Assembly (NCBI RefSeq): GCF_037975245.1
Contig: NC_092573.1
Location: 22,349,265 to 22,413,264 of the forward strand
Length of the DNA stretch: 64,000 nucleotides
Reading direction: 5' to 3'
From: Apostichopus japonicus
Lineage: Eukaryota > Echinodermata > Holothuroidea > Aspidochirotida > Stichopodidae
The notes under the pieces were generated by a model, which worked only from the letters and a program-made list of their open reading frames with translations, did no database searches and was not told the origin of the DNA. Below are positions 12,801 through 25,800 of the stretch, one piece after another (positions within the stretch are counted from its first letter, which is position 1; every line of letters begins with the position of its first letter). Position numbers and translations under genes: made by a program.

Positions 12801-15800
12801 CAATAATGTGTCTTACATAGCACTTAATATCCAAACATAACAAGTACGTCCCATGCTCTGGGTGCCAAACACGGTATGAGATTACAACACCATAAATTCT
12901 TCTTACGTTACTTAATATATCATGTTTAATGGCATTTATCTTAACGAGTTAGTCCAGTTTGTTCAAGGTTGTAAACATAGTATGAAGTAACAGCCCCATA
13001 ATGTTGTTATAATATCATTATGTGACTTTTATGTAGATGTAATAAGTTCTATGATCATGTGCCAACAAAGTTTTTAGTTTAAAACCATCATTTTAAGGTG
13101 CAAAGTATCATGTTTAAATAGCCTTAATATCCAAATGTAACAAGTCCAGTGACAGGGTGTCAAACAAGGTCTGGGAATGTTATAACACTCTAATGTGTCT
13201 TACTTACAATCGCATTAAAGAGGTCATAATTTCCAGATTGCTAAAAGTTTCAAGGTGCTTGTTAATGTCTGGGATAACACCACCGTAATAATGGTTGTTA
13301 CTTAGCATTACATGACATGTATCCAGATGTAACAATTAAGTCCATTGCCGACAAGGCATGTGCCAAACAAAGTATGAGATAAACAGCTTAATTTTACTTC
13401 GCATCATCACAACTTCTTTCCATCTCTTCAGATGTAACAGATCCAGTTCTCGGTTGCCTGGAGCGTTATGACGTCACGGCACTCAGTAACTATGGAACAT
13501 TCGACTGGCAGACAGCTATAGAAGCCACCGATAATTCCGGTCAGGTGGCAGTATCGTCGTCACACGATGTCCTCTTCAGGTACCCGTTAGATGACACTCT
13601 GGTGAACCTCACGGCCGTGGACCCGTCCGGAAACGAGGCGTCCTGTCAATTTGTGGTGTCGGTGTCATTGATAAGTAAGTTTTAATGGCATTGAAGACTC
13701 TCCCCAAAGCGTGTGCGGCCATCTGAAAGGTTAACTTTCTGTTGCTTTCAAGTGACGTTTTGTTTGTGTGGCTACAAAATGCAGACAGCAATGAACGTGA
13801 TACCCTGTTATCTTTAACTGGACCTGAGATGTCCATCGCTGTATCATTTATACACTGTGCTGTGGGTATTGACCGCAGCTGTATGTACTGACTGTACACT
13901 AGTGTCTAATTACCGACGGTAGCAAGCTGTGTGTTTATTTTCTGGGATCGATGGTGGTGTCTAACACTTCTGTTACACCTCATTCGAAACTAGGTCAGAT
14001 TACCGGCATTAGACGTTTCTTTTTGCGCGAGTCTTCACACCCTTTAACACTAGATGTTTTGTAGAGAGTATGGATGTGTATTAAAGTGGGCTTGTGTAGG
14101 ACATCGGCATAGACATAGAAGTAGACAAAGGCAAGGCATAGAAGTATAGACATCTTACAAAGAAAGATGAAATTGTTCAATGCTCCAATTAACTTCCACC
14201 TTTTATTTTTTTCTTCTGCATTCTGAAGATAATCCCCTGAGTGTGGAATTTTGTCCTGAAAGCATGGTGCTTGATTTGCCAGAGGATGCAAATACTTTAG
14301 CAGTGACGTGGAACGTGCCAATAGTTAATCACACGCTGGGAAGGACGGTGATAGTCTCATCAAATCACATGCCTGGGGACTCTTTCCCTGCGGGTGAAGT
14401 CACAGTCGAATACCAATATGTAGATCAAATTCAACCGAAGTTCAAGATTAACTGTACCTTCGACATTACCGTGCAAGGTGAGACGTTTTAGCTTTTGGTT
14501 CTCCTAATACGATGGTCTGTAAACTTTTAAACCGATGACACAGAAGCTTTCATGAGGACTGATCCATGACCCAGCAGACCAGCACCCCTTAGATCCATGA
14601 CCCAGCAGACCAGAATCCCTAAGATCCATGACCCAGCAGACCAGAATCCCTAAGATCCATGACCCAGCAGACCAGCACCCCTTAGATCCATTACCCAGCG
14701 ACCAGAATCCCTTACATCCATGACCCAGTAGACCAGCACCCCTTAGATCCATGACCCAGCAGACCAGAATCCCTAAGATCCATGACACAGCAGACCAGCA
14801 CCCCTTAGATCCATGACCCAGCGACCAGAATCCCTAAGATCCATGACCCAGTGGACCAACACCCCTTAGATCAATGACCCAGTGGACCAACACCCCTTAG
14901 ATCCATGACCCAGCAGACCAGCACCCCTTAGATCCATGACCCAGCAGACCAGAATCCCTTAGATCCATGACTCAGCAGACCAGCACCCCTTAGATCCATG
15001 ACCCAGCAGACCAGCACCCCTTAGATCCATGACCAAGCAGACCAACACCCCTTAGATCCATGACCCAGCAGACCAGAATCCCTTAGATCCATGACTCAGC
15101 AGACCAGCACCCCTTAGATCCATGACCCAGCAGACCAGCACCCCTTAGATCCATGACCCAGCAGACCAACACCCCTTAGATCCATGACCCAGCAGACCAG
15201 AATCCCTAAGATCCATGACTCAGCAGACCAGCACCCCTTAGATCCATGACCCAGTGGACCAACACCCCTTAGATCCATGACCCAGCAGACCAGAATCCCT
15301 TAGATCCAAGACCCAGCATACCAACACCCCTTAGATCCATGACCCAGCATATACCAACACCCCTTAGATCCATGACACAGCAGACCAGAATCCCTTAGAT
15401 CCATGAGCCAGCAGATCAGAATCCCTTAAATCCATGACCCAGTAGACCAGCACCCCTTAGATCCATTACCCAGTAGACCAACACCCGATAGATCCATGAC
15501 CCAGTGGACCAACACCCCTTAGATCCATGACCCAGCAGACCAGAATCCCTTAGGTCCATGACCCAGCAGACCAACACCCCTTAGATCCATGACCCAGCAG
15601 ACCAGAATCCCTTAGGTCCATGACCCAGCAGACCAGAATCCCTTAGATCGAAGGCCCAGCAAACCAACACCCCCTAGTAGATCCATGACCCAGCAGACCA
15701 GCACCCCTTAGATCCATGACCCAGCAGACCAGAATCCCTTAGATCCATGACCCAGTAGACCAGAATCCCTTAGATCCATGACCCAGCAGACCAGCACCCC

Positions 15801-18800
15801 TTAGATCCATTACCCAGTAGACCAGAATCCCTTAGATCCATGACCCAGTAGACCAGAATCCCTTAGATCCATGACCCAGTAGACCAGAATCCCTTAGATC
15901 CATAACCCAGCAGACCAGCACCCCTTAGATCCATGACCCAGCAGACCAGAATCCCTTAGATCCATGACCCAGCAGACCAGAATCCCTTAGATCGTAGGCC
16001 CAGCAAACCAACACCCCCTAGTAGATCCATGACCCAGCAGACCAGCACCCCTTAGATCCATGACCCAGCAGATCAGAATCCCTAAGATCCATGACCCAGC
16101 AGACCAGAATCCCTAAGATCCATGACCCAGCAGATCAGAATCCCTTAAATCCATGACCCAGCAGACCAGAATCCCTTAGATCCATGACCCAGCAGACCAG
16201 AACCCCTTAGATCCATGACCCAGCAGACCAGCACCCCTTAGATCCATGACCCAGCAGACCAGAATCCCTTAGATCCATGACCCAGTAGACCAGAATCCCT
16301 TAGATCCATGACCCAGCAGACCAGCACCCCTTAGATCCATTACCCAGTAGACCAGAATCCCTTAGATCCATGACCCAGTAGACCAGAATCCCTTAGATCC
16401 ATGACCCAGTAGACCAGAATCCCTTAGATCCATGACCCAGCAGACCAGCACCCCTTAGATCCATGACCCAGCAGACCAGAATCCCTTAGATCCATGACCC
16501 AGCAGACCAGAATCCCTTAGATCGTAGGCCCAGCAAACCAACACCCCCTAGTAGATCCATGACCCAGCAGACCAGCACCCCTTAGATCCATGACCCAGCA
16601 GATCAGAATCCCTAAGATCCATGACCCAGCAGACCAGAATCCCTAAGATCCATGACCCAGCAGATCAGAATCCCTTAAATCCATGACCCAGCAGACCAGA
16701 ATCCCTTAGATCCATGACCCAGCAGACCAGAACCCCTTAGATCCATGACCCAGTAGACCAACACCCCTTACATCCATGATCTAGCAGACCAGTACCCCTT
16801 AGATCCATGACCCAGCAGACCAGCACCCTTTAGATCCATGACCCAACAGACCAGAATCCCTTGTATCCATGACCCAGCAGACCAGCACCCCTTAGATCCA
16901 TAACCCAGCAGACCAGAATCCCTTAGATCCATGACCCAGCAGACCAGAATCCCTTAGATCCATAACCCAGCAGACCAGCACCCCTTAGATCCATAACCCA
17001 GCAGACCAGAATCCCTTAGATCCATGAGCCAGCAGACCAGCATAGGAATAGACTAATTGTAGAATACTAATACAATACTGAGCTGCATCGCAAAAACAAC
17101 CAAAATCTAGAGCATTGTAATAGTGGTTTTGTTACCTAGAGCAGTATAGTTGTGTGCTAGGATACTAGGTTACAGTTACATAATTATTTTACTAAATATA
17201 TGGCATTTATGGGAATGAAATAAGTCCTGTGTCAGATAGCAAGATGTGAGGTCACAGCTCAGCAATAATGTGTCTTACATAGCACTTAATATCCAAACAT
17301 AACAAGTACGTCCCATGCTCTGGGTGCCAAACACGGTATGAGATTACAACACCATAATTTCTTCTTACGTTACTTAATATATCATGTTTAATGGCATTTA
17401 TCTTAACGAGTTAGTCCAGTTTGTTCAAGGTTGTAAACATAGTATGAAGTAACAGCCCCATAATGTTGTTATAATATCATTATGTGACTTTTATGTAGAT
17501 GTAACAAGTTCTATGATCAGGTGCCAACAAAGTTTTTAGTTTAAAACCATCATTTTAAGGTCCAAAGTATCATGTTTAAATAGCCTTAATATCCAAATGT
17601 AACAAGTCCAGTGACAGGGTGTCAAACAAGGTCTGGGAATGTTATAACACTCTAATGTGTCTTACTTACGATCACATTAAAGGGGTCATAATTTCCAGAT
17701 TGCTAAAAGTTTCAAGGTGCTTGTTAATGTCTGGGATAACACCACCATAATAATGGTTGTTACTTAGCATTACATGACATGTATCCTGATGTAACAATTA
17801 AGTTCATTGCCGACAAGGCATGTGCCAAACAAAGTATGAGATAAACAGCTTAATTTTACTTCGCATCATCACAATTTCTTTCCATCTCTTCAGATGTAAC
17901 AGGTCCAGTTCTCGGTTGCCTGGAGCGTTATGACGTCACGGCACTCAGTAACTATGGAACATTCGACTGGCAGACAGCTATAGAAGCCACCGATAATTCC
18001 GGTCAGGTGGCAGTATCGTCGTCACACGATGTCCTCTTCAGGTACCCGTTAGATGACACTCCGGTGAACCTCACGGCCGTGGACCCGTCCGGAAACGAGG
18101 CGTCCTGTCAATTTGTGGTGTCGGTGTCATTGATAAGTAAGTTTTAAAGCGGTAGAAGACTAAGGGCAAAAAGAAACGTCTAATGCCGGTAATCTGACCT
18201 AGTTTCGAATGAGTTGTAACAGAAGTGTTAGATACCACCATCGATCCCACAAAATACACACACAGCTTGCTATCGTCGGTAATTATAGACACTAGTGAAC
18301 AGTCAGTACATACAGCTGCGGTCAATACCCACAGCACAGTGTACAAACGCTACAGCGATGGACATCTCAGGTCCAGAATATGTGAAGAATATACAAGTGT
18401 TATACCACTTAAGAGGTTCATGTTACTATCAAACAATTTCAGAAATCTTAAGATATTTAAACCTGCCTTCTGAGTTCTATTTAAATGTTTTGAAAATCCA
18501 GCCCAAGCCATGTATTTATTAATTGCAATTAATTTTCATGGTAGCAATACCAGTTTCGGTTTCTGCTATATTTTGCTTTAAATAACCCTTTAGAACAGTT
18601 TTTTTTTGCAATAGCCTTTACAGATCATTGATAGTCTACAGCCCTGTTATTCATACTGCTCCTTAAGGTCACCAAGTATTTGGAAGATGGTCAAAAAATG
18701 GCCAAAGGAAAAGCCGAATGCCAATTTTTTATCGAAAAAATTGCATAAATCTTGGACAAAAAGTAATTCACAATACAAAACATTTAGCCAATTGGCAACC

Positions 18801-19730
18801 TCAATCATACAAAAACCTTTCTCAAAGGGGTGCAGGGGGATACCCCCTCAATGTAAAGTCCTTTCCCAATCGCAAGACCCCTTCACCAGGCTCAATTATA
18901 TGCCGCTGGAGCGTTGTCACAATGGTCAAGGTGGACAATGGGGTCATCCAGCTCATCAGTTTTGATGCCAGGGCTCTATAGCTACTGAAATTTTCAACAC
19001 AATGTTCATTAGGGCCTGACTCTTTTTTTTCCATTCAAAATTGACGAAGACATTTTCAGCAGACAATTGGACATTTCTGAGTTGTTTAATTTTTTTTTTT
19101 TACTGATGGCATTACTTTTGATTTTAATGCTCATCTCATTTTTCTCTTGCAGTTGCCCTACCATTTCTTATTGCCATTGCAGCTGTTATTCTCCTCGTCA
19201 TATTGGTCATTTGTTGCTGCCTCTGCTCCTGCTGTTGTCGCCCTTGCAGAGGAGAGGAAACCGGCGGTCAGGAGGACTCCGTAGGGATGGATCAATTATC
19301 GAAAGGCACTGAGAAAGCGTCCAAGAGTTTCGGTGATTCTGAACCAAGCCAGGTTCAAAATACAAATTTCACCAGTGGAGGTGAAAACCCTCAAATGGCG
19401 ACAGGCCCTACTGCTCCACCCCTCCATGCTGGTGTGACCAACCAGGGTATGGAAAATGATGAGTACATGTATGTGATTGGAGACGAGAATCCTGCAACGA
19501 ATCCCTTATATATCCCCGAGACACAGGCAGTTGATGGTGCACGTTCATTGCCCTACACACCACACCCATCTTCACAGTCAAGCCCAATACAAGCTGCTGC
19601 TATAACAAATTACGAGAACCATTCTCTCATGTGGAGTAGTCTTCCAACGCCTGTAGATCGCTTTGATGCTATAAATAAGCCTCCTGTTGCTAGTCCAAGG
19701 GAGAATACAGATCACACTATTATATATTAA
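6890..19730 (+). CDS. HYR-domain transmembrane receptor, six HYR
   Basis: Exons 6890-6950, 8014-8262, 10405-10647, 11202-11450, 13432-13674, 14229-14477, 17894-18136, 19153-19730; all internal borders are phase 1 with GT-AG sites, total 2115 nt, 704 aa. Residues 1-20 are a signal peptide (MFRYLYFVCLTLIYERVTAQ). Residues 21-512 hold six hyalin-repeat (HYR, Ig-like adhesion) domains in the order a-b-a-b-a-b; each has two cysteines (FCPES...INCTF in a, LGCLE...ASCQF in b) and NXT sequons. Residues 513-532 form a membrane helix followed by CCCLCSCCCRPC, a likely palmitoylation cluster. The tail has YMYV (617-620) and NPLY (629-632), sorting or PTB-docking motifs. HYR domains mediate adhesion or recognition; the ligand is unknown. 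The signal peptide, phase continuity and in-frame tail make the model firm. Copy number should be treated with caution because the cassettes are almost identical. Confidence 0.85.
7685..7837 (-). mobile_element. TTAA-flanked MITE, truncated copy
   Basis: Partial copy of the MITE seen intact at 50500-50867, keeping the end that reads GCGCGAGTCTTCACACCC and closing on TTAA at 7834-7837. It lacks the other half and starts in a small duplication of GGTAGCAAGC. It lies in intron 1 just before HYR exon a1 and matches the segment upstream of exons a2 and a3. Confidence 0.75.
8014..10647 (+). repeat. HYR cassette copy 1 (exons a1, b1)
   Basis: Exon a (249 nt) and exon b (243 nt), both phase 1-1, separated by an intron holding a 31-bp minisatellite and about 850 bp of unique sequence. 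Differs from the other copies by single changes, for example a methionine codon in the segment GETVMV (copies 2 and 3 have isoleucine). Confidence 0.9.
8346..9553. repeat. 31-bp minisatellite, array 1
   Basis: About 39 units of GATCCATGACCCAGCAGACC plus an 11-bp segment that alternates between AGAATCCCTTA, AGCACCCCTTA and AACACCCCTTA types. Lies in the intron between HYR exons a1 and b1. Minus-strand open frames across it (WVMDLR, GLLGHGSKGCW) are artefacts of the period. Confidence 0.95.
10655..11020 (-). mobile_element. TTAA-flanked MITE, full length
   Basis: 366 bp bounded by TTAA at 10655-10658 and 11017-11020, with imperfect 19-bp terminal inverted repeats (TTAATGGCATTGAAGACTC against TTAAAGGGTGTGAAGACTC, 15 of 19 matching). 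TTAA target choice suggests a piggyBac-type mobiliser; no transposase is present. It begins two bases after the GTAAGT donor of exon b1. Confidence 0.8.
11534..12581. repeat. 31-bp minisatellite, array 2
   Basis: About 34 units of the same 31-bp family, in the intron between HYR exons a2 and b2. Unit order differs from array 1 beyond the first units, and it is about 160 bp shorter; this length difference, partly offset by small indels elsewhere, accounts for the differing cassette lengths. Confidence 0.95.
13682..14047 (-). mobile_element. TTAA-flanked MITE, full length (second)
   Basis: Same element and same position relative to the exon b donor as the copy at 10655-11020, with TTAA at 13682-13685 and 14044-14047. 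It was copied with the cassette, not inserted independently. Confidence 0.8.
14561..17042. repeat. 31-bp minisatellite, array 3 (compound)
   Basis: About 80 units. The left part (to about 15400) follows array 2 unit by unit, while the middle and right parts follow array 1, including rare units ending in ACACCCGATA (about 15480) and CATGATCTAGCAGACC (about 16785). A higher-order duplication of about 530 bp is visible: the rare unit ATCGTAGGCCCAGC occurs at 15991 and 16521. Confidence 0.9.
18144..18376 (+). mobile_element. TTAA MITE half copy, opposite orientation
   Basis: Starts at TTAA 18144-18147, again two bases after the GTAAGT donor of HYR exon b3, but reads in the opposite direction to the copies after b1 and b2 (AAAAAGAAACGTCTAATGCC, then the body, ending near TCAGGTCCAG). 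The distal third is missing and unrelated sequence follows. Confidence 0.75.
18377..19152. other. Last intron of the HYR gene
   Basis: AT-rich, single-copy-looking intron sequence ending in the pyrimidine tract and CTCTTGCAG acceptor at 19144-19152. Open frames at 18687-18981 have no recognisable similarity. Confidence 0.55.
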
Positions 19731-20136
19731 ATTAATTTAAGTATAGACTACATCGATGCTATGTAATGTAAATCAACTATATGTCGGTATAATGATCTGC
19801 CATACTGAATGATCTTAACCTTTTACCTCCAGTCCGGCAACAGAGCAAATAATGGTTATAAGCATAAGTTTTCAAAAGTACAAGTTGAAAGAAGAAAAAC
19901 TGCAAAAAAGTAAAAGCTTCACACTAGGTTTGTAGATCCACAGTAGTATGCGAGTCTTTGATTCTGTTTGAGATTTGTCAAGGTCAAAGGTTAGGGGGAA
20001 ATTAAAAAGAGATGCACAAGTTATGATTGAACAATGGACCTTGTGGTCCAAAAAGTTCCCTCTACACCACTAGACCAGAGGCTAATGTAGGATGGTTTTC
20101 AAATATTTGAAGATCAAAATTGTGTTTGAACTTCAC

Positions 20137-20574
20137 CAGTGGCGGAGCTAGGGGTATTGGTCAGGGGCGGGCGAGAATGGTCTGTAGGGGCGCTTTCGAC
20201 ACTATCTAAGCGGAGCGCCACCACATGTTGGCGCGGAGTGTACAGAGATTTTTGGAGTAAAGACACTCCCTAGATCGCCGGAAATGATCCTTTCCGGGCC
20301 TCGCTAATTTGCAGATAAACGAAGAATAAATAGGTGTCATCGCCATTTTGTGACAACTCGGAAGTTTATATGGGTGTTGAAAGTACATTTTGTCAGGAAA
20401 TTACACCAACCAATTGTGACAGATGTCAAAAGGTAGATGAGAGCGCAATAAAAAAGTCAATAATCGCGAATAAGTAAAAAGTGGTATAAAGCTAAAAAGG
20501 GCGCCAGCAGTCCATTTGAGTCAGTCAGGGGGCATGCGCCCCCCCCCCCTGACTGTATGGACGCTCCGCCACTG
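20137..20574. mobile_element. Non-autonomous hAT element, complete
   Basis: 438 bp with terminal inverted repeats CAGTGGCGGAGC at 20137 and GCTCCGCCACTG ending at 20574. Flanking 8-bp target duplication AACTTCAC (20129-20136) and GACTTCAC (20575-20582), 7 of 8 matching, as expected for hAT. No transposase frame. It sits about 400 bp downstream of the HYR stop codon. A second, truncated copy lies at 62934-63275. Confidence 0.85.
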
Positions 20575-20723
20575 GACTTCACTGTTTGAAAAAAAACCTT
20601 TTCTCGACTGGTCAAGCCCTTGTCAAGGAGAGTGGGGGCCGTGCAACTCACCTGGGCCATTTTGGAACCTTGTCAGAGGGAGGGGGTGCCAGTGAAGTCC
20701 CTGGAAAATAAAAATTGCTCTTA

Positions 20724-20800
20724 GCTGGGCTTGAACCACAAATATGGAGCTCATCTTATTCTTTCAGTTGTATAGAGCACTAACCACTATGCCACAGTAA
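20724..20800 (-). repeat. tRNA-derived SINE or tRNA-like remnant
   Basis: On the minus strand GTGGCATAGTGGTTAGTGCTC (20775-20795) resembles a pol III A box and GGTTCAAGCCC (20727-20737) fits the B-box consensus. The spacing is longer than in a simple type I tRNA and no clear acceptor stem closes it, so a SINE head or pseudo-tRNA is more likely than a working tRNA. Confidence 0.55.
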
Positions 20801-20808
20801 CTTAACAA

Positions 20809-22692
20809 TTTAGTTCATTAACTTATCTAGTAGGTGTCATTATGAATATCCAAGTAAACATCAAATTTTTTTCATCAATTTTTTTTTCTTCAATTTGCCT
20901 TCTATTTGAAATGTCCAGGTTTGGATTAAGACTTTCTCTAGATTTGAAGTTTCCCTACCAATGATTATATGTGGGTATGCTTTTGCTGTAAATACTATAA
21001 TTAGATTAAATGTTCACAAGAGTCTCATGGGGAGTTTAAATGACAATTTGTTATTATGTTAAGCAGATACTGAAAACTATTAAGTTAGTATATAAGTCTA
21101 TGGCTCTATTTACTGTTTTTAAATATTAATGGCAGGTATGTGATATTGTGCATCCTATAACGTACAGTCCTGACCAATTGTGTTCTAAGAATCATTTGTA
21201 TTTCATTTTTACTAGAAAATCTTAACATGTATATAAGTTTCAGCAGTGTACTACTGACCAGATAGGTGTTCGGATGTAATATTTTTCCTAGCTCGAATAT
21301 TTTGGAAAAACTTTGACCTATATATAAATTCATTTTGCCAAAAAAAAAGATAACCAAAGAGGGAATGTCAGTCTTTCAAAAAAATTGTCTCTACCCAATC
21401 AATGCCTTCTTGAATATACCATCTGTGCCAGTGATATCCAATAGAAATGCCAATCATAAATTTCAACAAAGCATTTTCAGCTCAAGACTAAGTGGACTTC
21501 ACATAGGTATTAATATTGTCTGTCATATTTGATCAAATTATATACAGGTTTATCGGTACATGTATTTAACTAAATTTAATTGTTCTAAGGAAGTATAATT
21601 AGATGCATATGTTCAAAGTTGTATATTTATTTAAGGTATTAAATGTCATATAATACGTAGAGATCTATTAATGAAAGAAAATTAAGTGTAAAAAGTTTTT
21701 ATCGAACGACGACATATTTATTTCGTTCACTTTGATAATGTACACAGAATTATACCGCAGACAATATCGCAACTCACAGGAATGGCCGTTTTTATTATAG
21801 TTACTAAACACCCTCAGCAGATCTGGCATAAAATAGCAGTAATAAATGAAGGACAACCACTTGTTTGCCGTCTAGATTCAGTGCCAGGAATAAATAAAAC
21901 CGTTTTACGCGTTAAAATGCTCGTTGCTACAATTTATGCGAGAATGAAAATTAACGTTACAGCCTACCCACTGTTGACATACCCCTCTCAGCTCCATGTC
22001 ACTTCATAGGGTAACATAATGTTCTGCAAAGTTCAAACAAACAGTACCAGAAAAACTGGCTCGCACACTGCTGTCAAGCTCTGCGATTTAAGCATACTCT
22101 GTCGATCAAAATTCCGGCAAATTTATCTACAGTCCCATAAATCCATGCTACACCATAGAGTACACGCAACGATGAAAGCGTTACCAATGAACTACTGCAA
22201 TTGGTTAAAATTTAACTCATACACACTTGAAGGTCGTCAGTATTGCCTGGAGGTTTTAATCTGAGTATTGCACAAATCATACAAGTGTTTCAATCATACA
22301 TGGCAAAGATAAATACATTAGCCAGACATGCCCTTAGACATTTTGTTTTTTATTTTAGAGAACGACAAAATATGTCGGTCTTGTGCAAATATCTCATTTA
22401 CATATTGGAAAATGTCGGGAAAGTCTCTATCTTTTCAGAAACTACAATAGCTTTCGTTCTTCACGAACGAAAATAATTGCTCTCTAGAAATGGTGCCACC
22501 GATAGTCAACAACTCGAAAGTAAAACATAAGGAATTTTGCTCAAATGCATTTATGAAAATAAATGAATTAAGAAAATATCTTCAGCCAATGTTGTTACCA
22601 GTCTTGGCATATACCAACAAGAAATGGTAGGACCAATTTTAATGGTAGTACCACTTTAAATAAGGCAATAAAATGTCTTAAAGAGGGGGAAA
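20809..22692. other. Intergenic, no gene seen
   Basis: AT-rich spacer between convergent genes (HYR receptor on plus, DCTN3 on minus). Open frames here are short, unlinked to splice sites and without recognisable similarity. Confidence 0.5.
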
Positions 22693-22698
22693 TTTATT
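22693..22698 (-). terminator. Candidate DCTN3 poly(A) signal
   Basis: TTTATT on plus gives AATAAA on minus, about 195 nt after the DCTN3 stop codon, a plausible 3' UTR length. Cleavage site not identified. Confidence 0.35.
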
Positions 22699-22890
22699 TA
22701 TAAGCAGTAGTAAAAGTGTTGATTGAACGTTTGAACAGGCAACACTGTTGCACTTTTGTTTAGCGCATTTCAGAACAATACTGATAACCTTTAAGATATG
22801 TTAGTTTGGATTCCACGCACATCTTTTTCTTTTAAATAGCTATATACAAATGCGGCCAGAGCCCACCAAGAGATCCGATTAACACAGAGC

Positions 22891-25800
22891 TTATATATAC
22901 TCGTTGGTCTTTCGGACTTTCTTTGAGACTTCGTATCTTGTCAGGGTCTCGTCCCACTGAACAAATTGCTTGGATATCAGCGTAATCTGGAGATAATTCA
23001 AGGTTAAAGGTCAAATAAATCACAGAAAGAATAATTAGTAACGATTACAATACAGGGACAACTTTTCACATTATTCTGATGCATGCAAATTATTAATATG
23101 CAAAAGTTATTATAATACCAGCAGCACTGGGCTGGAAATGGGATAAAATGTCTCGGACGAACGAAATTGCAAACCAGCTGCGCAATTGTTTTCGATTCCA
23201 CATTACCAGTTGAAAATTCCCATCTCAAACATAGAATATTGTATAGTATTATATAGTATTTTTGTTCAGTAACAAAGTATTATTAATGCTAGTCTAGAAG
23301 TCTTCTCTATGATATCAGAAAAGCAAACCCCTTTTTGTCATAAGAGCAAATGGGGTCATGAGTTCATTGTTGTGCCCTTTATTTTACTTCATATGCATTG
23401 TCTCCTTCCCTACTTCTCCCCCACCCCTCTCCCCTACAAATTGCTAAACCCCTCAAAAGGCACTTATGCCATGCCTCTTTTGCAAAAATGTGCAAAGCTC
23501 TGGCAAGGTAAAACTCTTTTGAGAAGATTTCCCTGATGAAATCAATATGTTAATAGTTGCACAAGTCACAAAGGACTAATCTTGAAGTGAAAACAAACAT
23601 ACTTCCAAAAACTCATGTCTAGAATTAGAAACAAACAAGCAAGATAAATGACCTAATAGCACGGACAGGATTTACTGTCCTTGAAATATTACTATCACAC
23701 ATTTTCTGCTGCTGAAATAAGATTAAAAAAGATGTTGATGCAAAGGATACAATGTTGTTATAAGCCTCTAGCAGTTGTTTGACATCAGAGCCTAGGTTCT
23801 CCAGTTTCTCTTGTTGGTCGATCTGAACAGCGGCAAGTGGATGAAGTTTATCAGAGAGAGTTGGAGCAGCTAAGAAGGGAGAAAATGGGGAAACTGATGA
23901 TGATGAAGTTCAGCAAGTCTGGAAATAATCTGGTAAGGCAGAGCAAAAATACAGAATGCTCAAAGACTGCCTCAAAAGGACACAGTAGTTTTCGTTATAC
24001 AGAATCTCTATACGTACGGACAGGTTTTTCTTTTGTTTACAGTAAACAAAACTCATGAACCTTGAAATTTGTTATAAATGCAAACATCAAATTCTAAATG
24101 ATTTGCTGCAAAGTACACTTTTCTTCCATTAGAACCAAATCTCAGTCATAAGTGATGGAGATTTGGAGCAGAAATCTGCCTAAAAGCTCAGCAATCTCTC
24201 TTTCTCTCTGTGTGTTTGGAAGAATACCATGACTTTGTTGCCCTCTTATATAACACACATATGAAAGACTGACGACTTTAGTAATTCTAAAAACTGATGT
24301 TGTGCTTGAGTTTCGTTATGTATACAGTATCTCTGTTCATTTACTCTGCTGTCAATTTCTTTATCAAGCTCCCTAAAAGCAGCTAGATGTATATATGCAG
24401 TATTACTGCTATCAAGTACTATACACTCTACACAGAAACCCCCCCACTAATTTTGATTTTGTATTTGATGTCAGAACAGATGTGTCAAACTTTTTAATAA
24501 GTTAGTCACTCTTTAAAACTAAACATCAGCAGCTTAGCCTACACCTATCTCACTGTCAAAGCCTAGCTTACACAGCATTTAACAGCAACAGTTACTTTAA
24601 AGTTTAAACCTACCATACTTTCATGTATTCAGCCTATTCTATTTTGTATGTAGGAATCAAGAATGCATTTGTCAGTTACTGTTTGGGTTAATTAGCAGCT
24701 ATTCGCACCGTTTCTTGATAGGTCAAAAACACCAAGCTTGAAAGACTTCACCGCACTATTACAAAATGTAATAAAGATATGAAATGCAACCAGTACATTG
24801 AATTTGCCACTAGATCATGGCACCAAATTCTCGGCACCTTTTTGCAGTAACCTTAACATCTGTGATTACAAAAGTTCTGTTTTGTCCTAGCTTCGTTCTC
24901 TCTCGTCTTACCTTTGACATGTTCTGACTCAAAAACACTCTTCAAATTTTCCACCTGTTGTAAAAGTGCAGCTTGTTCTTCAATATGGTCTTTCTCTACA
25001 AAAGTTTTAAAAAAAAAAAAAACAGTGATTGAAAATAAGGAAAATTGCAAACAACGAATTTCAAGAAAATCAGAACATTCAGCAGAGAAGTCTAGTCTAG
25101 CCAAGAAAAGAAAGTTTCCTTTATACTCAGCATGTACATGCAAGGTTGGTATTAAAACCACAAACTTAATCAATATTATCCATTCAGGGGTGATAGAAAG
25201 GTGGGAATGGGGGGGGGGGGACTTCAATGAAGATTTGATTTACTACAACAATCTTGTTCATGCCATATAATGAAACCAACAACTGTGCATCCATTTACCA
25301 TCAACCCATGTACACACTGTCATAGCCCTGTATTCCAAAGTAACTCATGAAGATGAGGAATAACTGTACATGTCCTCTGAAAAACATGTAAACACCAGAG
25401 TTGTGTCCTCTGAAAGATGTGTGAAAACTGATGTGGTCCTCCAAGCTCTAGTTACTGGGAAAGTACTCAGTGTCCTTTGCAAAACATACAAACTACAACT
25501 CTTGATATGGATGCACATGAAAAACACAAGTTTGTAAACAGACCTACTTCCAATTTCGCAACATTGGTCATATACGCCAATTACCTCACCATGGATGTAA
25601 CTATCTTACTTATCAATGGTCTCGTTACCACACAACTGGACTACGGTAACTCGCTAATGTACAGTATGGCCTGTCAGAGACCCAATCTCGGAAACTTCAG
25701 TGTGTACAGAATACGGCTGCACGCACGATTACCAGGACATCCAAATTGGATAATATCACCCCAGTTCTACGACAACTACACTGGTTTCCTATAAATGCTT

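Larger units (their letters stand above)
10648..13674 (+). repeat. HYR cassette copy 2 (exons a2, b2)
   Basis: Tandem duplicate of exactly 3027 bp measured from the end of exon b1 to the end of exon b2. The 3027-bp offset also holds for exon a2 to a3, so 10405-11450 and 13432-14477 align without net gaps. Introns are as similar as exons, which points to a very recent event or ongoing conversion. Confidence 0.9.
13675..18136 (+). repeat. HYR cassette copy 3 (exons a3, b3)
   Basis: Third cassette, 4462 bp because its minisatellite is about 2.5 kb. Exon a3 has LGRTVIV where copies 1 and 2 have LGETV; exon b3 has VTGPVLG for VTDPVLG and DDTPV for DDTLV. Its intron carries a few more substitutions than copies 1 and 2 (for example near 17500-17800), so it is slightly the most diverged copy. 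Confidence 0.9.
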